Of a stretch of 14,775 nucleotides of DNA, positions 12,897 to 14,775 are shown piece after piece. The notes below the pieces were generated by a model. The model was not told the origin of the DNA. It saw only the letters and a program-made list of their open reading frames with translations, and made no database searches. The stretch spans positions 1 to 14,775 of the forward strand of contig QANA01000061.1 of the NCBI GenBank assembly GCA_003149735.1, given 5' to 3'. Position numbers and translations under genes: made by a program. Positions within the stretch are counted from its first letter, which is position 1. Each line of letters begins with the position of its first letter. The DNA comes from Clostridiales bacterium. GTDB taxonomy: Bacteria > Bacillota_A > Clostridia > Christensenellales > Christensenellaceae.

Positions 12897-14438
12897 ATGA
12901 AGTTACTGCAGCGAATCATCAATAATAAGTGGGTACGGCTTTGCGCTGTCGCGATTGCCGGATTAGGTTTGGTTTTTCTGCTTGTTTTTGTTGTCAATTG
13001 GGGTATGAGCAATGCCTATCGTGAGAAATTGTTGGCAGAAGGCACCTTTATAAAAGGTATCCGTATTGAGGGAGTGGATGTTTCCGGAAAAACGATGGCA
13101 GAGGCAAAAGAAGATGTGATTGCACAAGCGCGTAAACTGTTGAAGAAAACAGTAGTACGCTTTCGCGTCGGTGATACGGTTTACCGCTTGACCGGTTCTC
13201 AGCTGGGAACTTTGATTGATTATGAAGCGGTGATGGAGCAGGCAATGCTGTGCGGACGGGATGGAAGCCTGCTGAGTGATCTGAAAACCAAACATAAATC
13301 CGAAAAAGAAGGGATTGCTTTTGAATTGGATGTAGTGCTGGATGAAAGCGTGTTGGAAAGCACGATTAAGGAAATGAGCACGACCTTTAACAGTACGGTG
13401 CAAGATGCGCAGATGATTGTGGATATTTCTAAAACGGCCAGCACGCTGAATGTGCAAAGCCGGATTTACGCAGCAGATTCGGTAGTCGGCAGAGCTGTGG
13501 ATATTAAAGCGCTGATTGATTCCATTGTTGCGGCGGTAGAACAGGATTGTACGGGGCGGACGATTACAGCTACCTGGCAGGAAACGCAGCCGCAATCGGT
13601 GGATAAAGAGGGGCTTATGGCCAACTGCCAGTTGATCGGATCTTATAGCACCGGTTTGTCTGACATAGATGCTGCTGCTCTGCAAAATGTATGGAAGGCG
13701 AGCGGTCAACTTTCCGGCCTTCAGCTCAAGCCGGGTGAATCGGTTTCTTTCCTTGCGTTGATGGGAGAGATGACGGAAGAGGCCGGATGGCAGGTGAGTA
13801 ATGTCATCGGGGCTGACAATATGACAGAAGAAATCGGCGGTGGAGCTTCGCGAGTAGCTTCTACACTGTATGCTGCGCTGCTGCAGGCAGAAGTGCAGAT
13901 AGATACTCTGCAGCACCATACATGGGCGCCCGATTATATTACCGCCGGTTTGGACGTCCGCATATCCAAGCCTGAAAATATGGATTTGATCTTTACCAAT
14001 CCTTATGAAAGCATACTGTATATTCTGGTAAATTGTGACGGTTCCAAAGAAGAAATGGTGACGGTGGAAGTTTATGGAGCTCCATTAGAATATACTGTAG
14101 AAATTTCGACAGATAAAATTATGGATGCAGAACCTTTAGCCAAAGCGGAAGTGGTGGTGGATGAAACGAAGGAAGCAGGCTTTGCGGAATGGAGTAAGCC
14201 CAGAAAAAATTTGGTTAAAGTAGATGTCTGGAAAGTGCGCAAAGATAAAACGACCGGCGCACAAATCGGCAGTAAGATTTACATCGGAGAATCCGAATAT
14301 CCGGCTTTGGCAGGTGTACAAATCGTAGGCCCGGCTGTGGAAGAGACACAAGAACTGGAAGGCACAGAAACGCCTGAAGGAGAACAGACAACGGATGCTG
14401 GGGCAGAAGGGCAGCAAACGGAAGGGGCGGAAGCATAA
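12897..14438 (+). CDS. VanW-family membrane-anchored protein with PG-binding-like N-terminal domain and acidic tail
   Basis: The product has 513 residues from ATG 12897 (MKLLQRIINNKWVRLC; GGAG 10 nt upstream; an in-frame ATG at 12873 is an alternative). One membrane helix (about 13-37) anchors the protein with its bulk outside the cell. Next comes a region like the YoaR/PG-binding-4 domain (IRIEGVDVSGKTMAEAKEDV and following), and residues about 250-392 form a VanW domain (LQLKPGESVSFLALMGEM ... APDYITAGLDVRI). In most VanW proteins the core reads GGGxCQxSSTLY; here it is GGGASRVASTLY, so the conserved Cys is gone. The last 35 residues are Glu/Thr/Gly-rich and low complexity. VanW occurs in some vancomycin-resistance clusters and widely in Clostridia, linked to cell wall, but its activity is unsettled; no van genes are near here. 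Confidence 0.88.
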   Translation: MKLLQRIINNKWVRLCAVAIAGLGLVFLLVFVVNWGMSNAYREKLLAEGTFIKGIRIEGVDVSGKTMAEAKEDVIAQARKLLKKTVVRFRVGDTVYRLTGSQLGTLIDYEAVMEQAMLCGRDGSLLSDLKTKHKSEKEGIAFELDVVLDESVLESTIKEMSTTFNSTVQDAQMIVDISKTASTLNVQSRIYAADSVVGRAVDIKALIDSIVAAVEQDCTGRTITATWQETQPQSVDKEGLMANCQLIGSYSTGLSDIDAAALQNVWKASGQLSGLQLKPGESVSFLALMGEMTEEAGWQVSNVIGADNMTEEIGGGASRVASTLYAALLQAEVQIDTLQHHTWAPDYITAGLDVRISKPENMDLIFTNPYESILYILVNCDGSKEEMVTVEVYGAPLEYTVEISTDKIMDAEPLAKAEVVVDETKEAGFAEWSKPRKNLVKVDVWKVRKDKTTGAQIGSKIYIGESEYPALAGVQIVGPAVEETQELEGTETPEGEQTTDAGAEGQQTEGAEA

Positions 14439-14494
14439 AAAAGCAGGGATAATGGCAAGATGCGTTTTGAAAAGGGGATTTTTTGCAGAATCTA

Positions 14495-14523
14495 TTGACA
14501 AATATGCGTCTCGCCTATAAAAT
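14495..14523 (+). promoter_or_regulatory. Strong promoter upstream of tRNA-Gly (and possibly tuf)
   Basis: Consensus TTGACA (14495-14500), a 17-nt spacer and TAAAAT (14518-14523), 21 nt before tRNA-Gly. It is the only strong promoter seen ahead of tuf in the window. Confidence 0.88.
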
Positions 14524-14544
14524 TAATCTTGCATGCTTGGCTAT

Positions 14545-14618
14545 GCGAGTGTAGTTTAATGGTAGAGCTCCAGCTTCCCAAGCTGGTAACGTGGGTTCGA
14601 TTCCCATCACTCGCTCCA
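14545..14618 (+). tRNA. tRNA-Gly (anticodon CCC)
   Basis: This is a 74-nt cloverleaf with CCA encoded. The acceptor stem is GCGAGTG/CACTCGC. The anticodon stem CCAGC/GCTGG encloses TTCCCAA, giving anticodon CCC, which reads GGG. The T arm is GTGGG-TTCGATT-CCCAT. It is followed by the tuf leader without an evident terminator. Confidence 0.96.
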
Positions 14619-14722
14619 CCTGGTATGCGGCAATGGTATTTGCCAGTGCAAAGCTACCGCCGGCATGCAAAATAACACAACTTATTTAAATGTTGAGAGG
14701 TAAATTTTCTTAGGAGGCAAAC

Positions 14723-14775
14723 ATGGCAAAGCAAGTATTTAGCAGAACGAAGCCGCATGTAAACGTAGGCACGAT
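14723..14775 (+). CDS. tuf: Elongation factor Tu, 5' end only
   Basis: Seventeen codons are visible: MAKQVFSRTKPHVNVGT, the unmistakable EF-Tu N-terminus just before the GTP-binding P-loop, which lies outside the window. The ribosome binding site TAGGAGG is about 5-6 nt from the ATG. EF-Tu carries aminoacyl-tRNA to the ribosome as a GTP complex. The 104 nt between tRNA-Gly and the ATG hold only a small hairpin (GGCAA/TTGCC) and no T-tract, so tuf is probably read from the tRNA-Gly promoter. Confidence 0.93.
   Translation, partial: MAKQVFSRTKPHVNVGT

Noticed and set aside
12963..13919. Long - strand open frame (318 codons) opposite the VanW gene
   Set aside because: The + strand frame has a membrane anchor, VanW motifs and ribosome binding site; the antisense has none of these.

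Overview
The window looks like a piece of a Bacillota (Firmicutes) chromosome, most likely from a clostridial-type anaerobe. The evidence is: strong AGGAGG-type ribosome binding sites, near-consensus sigma-A promoters (TTGACA-N17-TATAAT), CCA-encoding tRNA genes, a VanW-family wall-associated protein, a YpsC-type THUMP methyltransferase, and a TM287/288- or BmrCD-like heterodimeric ABC exporter. I cannot place it to genus. Translation of the visible start of tuf (EF-Tu) at the right edge is ordinary for Bacillota.

Left block (1-3386, + strand): three tightly packed genes. They are the 3' part of a TPR protein, a HEAT-like protein, and a THUMP/SAM-dependent RNA methyltransferase; the last two overlap by 14 nt. 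A consensus promoter whose -35 box overlaps the methyltransferase stop codon then drives tRNA-Thr(CGU) and tRNA-Pro(CGG), which end in a clear intrinsic terminator.

Middle block (3388-9004, nearly all - strand, flanked on both sides by tRNA genes): an internally deleted IS3-family remnant, a decayed 34-codon Cys/His mini-gene on the + strand with an in-frame amber codon, an SDR oxidoreductase with a palindrome in its promoter, and an ABC exporter operon. The exporter has a promoter, a long leader, a strong intrinsic terminator inside that leader (attenuator) and two half-transporter genes. The first half-transporter has lost about 150 residues (TM4-TM6 and the second intracellular loop) in frame, while its partner is intact. 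A tRNA-Ser(CGA)/tRNA-Val(CAC) pair with its own promoter and terminator closes the block. The block reads as an accessory, partly decaying insertion region.

Right block (9005-14775): on + an MBL-fold hydrolase and an NAD-dependent epimerase/dehydratase, probably one operon. On - a cytidine/blasticidin-S deaminase-like enzyme, a flavin-reductase-like protein, a DUF378 membrane protein and an 88-residue unknown. On + a VanW-family membrane-anchored protein whose usual GGGxCQ motif has lost its Cys, then tRNA-Gly(CCC) with a consensus promoter and the start of tuf 104 nt downstream with no visible terminator between. All five tRNAs in the window carry C at anticodon position 34 and read only the G-ending codon of a four-codon box.

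The items most worth a second look are the deleted exporter subunit beside an intact partner, the attenuator leader in front of it, the all-C34 tRNA set, the Cys-less VanW protein, and the amber-interrupted mini-gene. I saw no CRISPR array, toxin-antitoxin pair or clear phage module.
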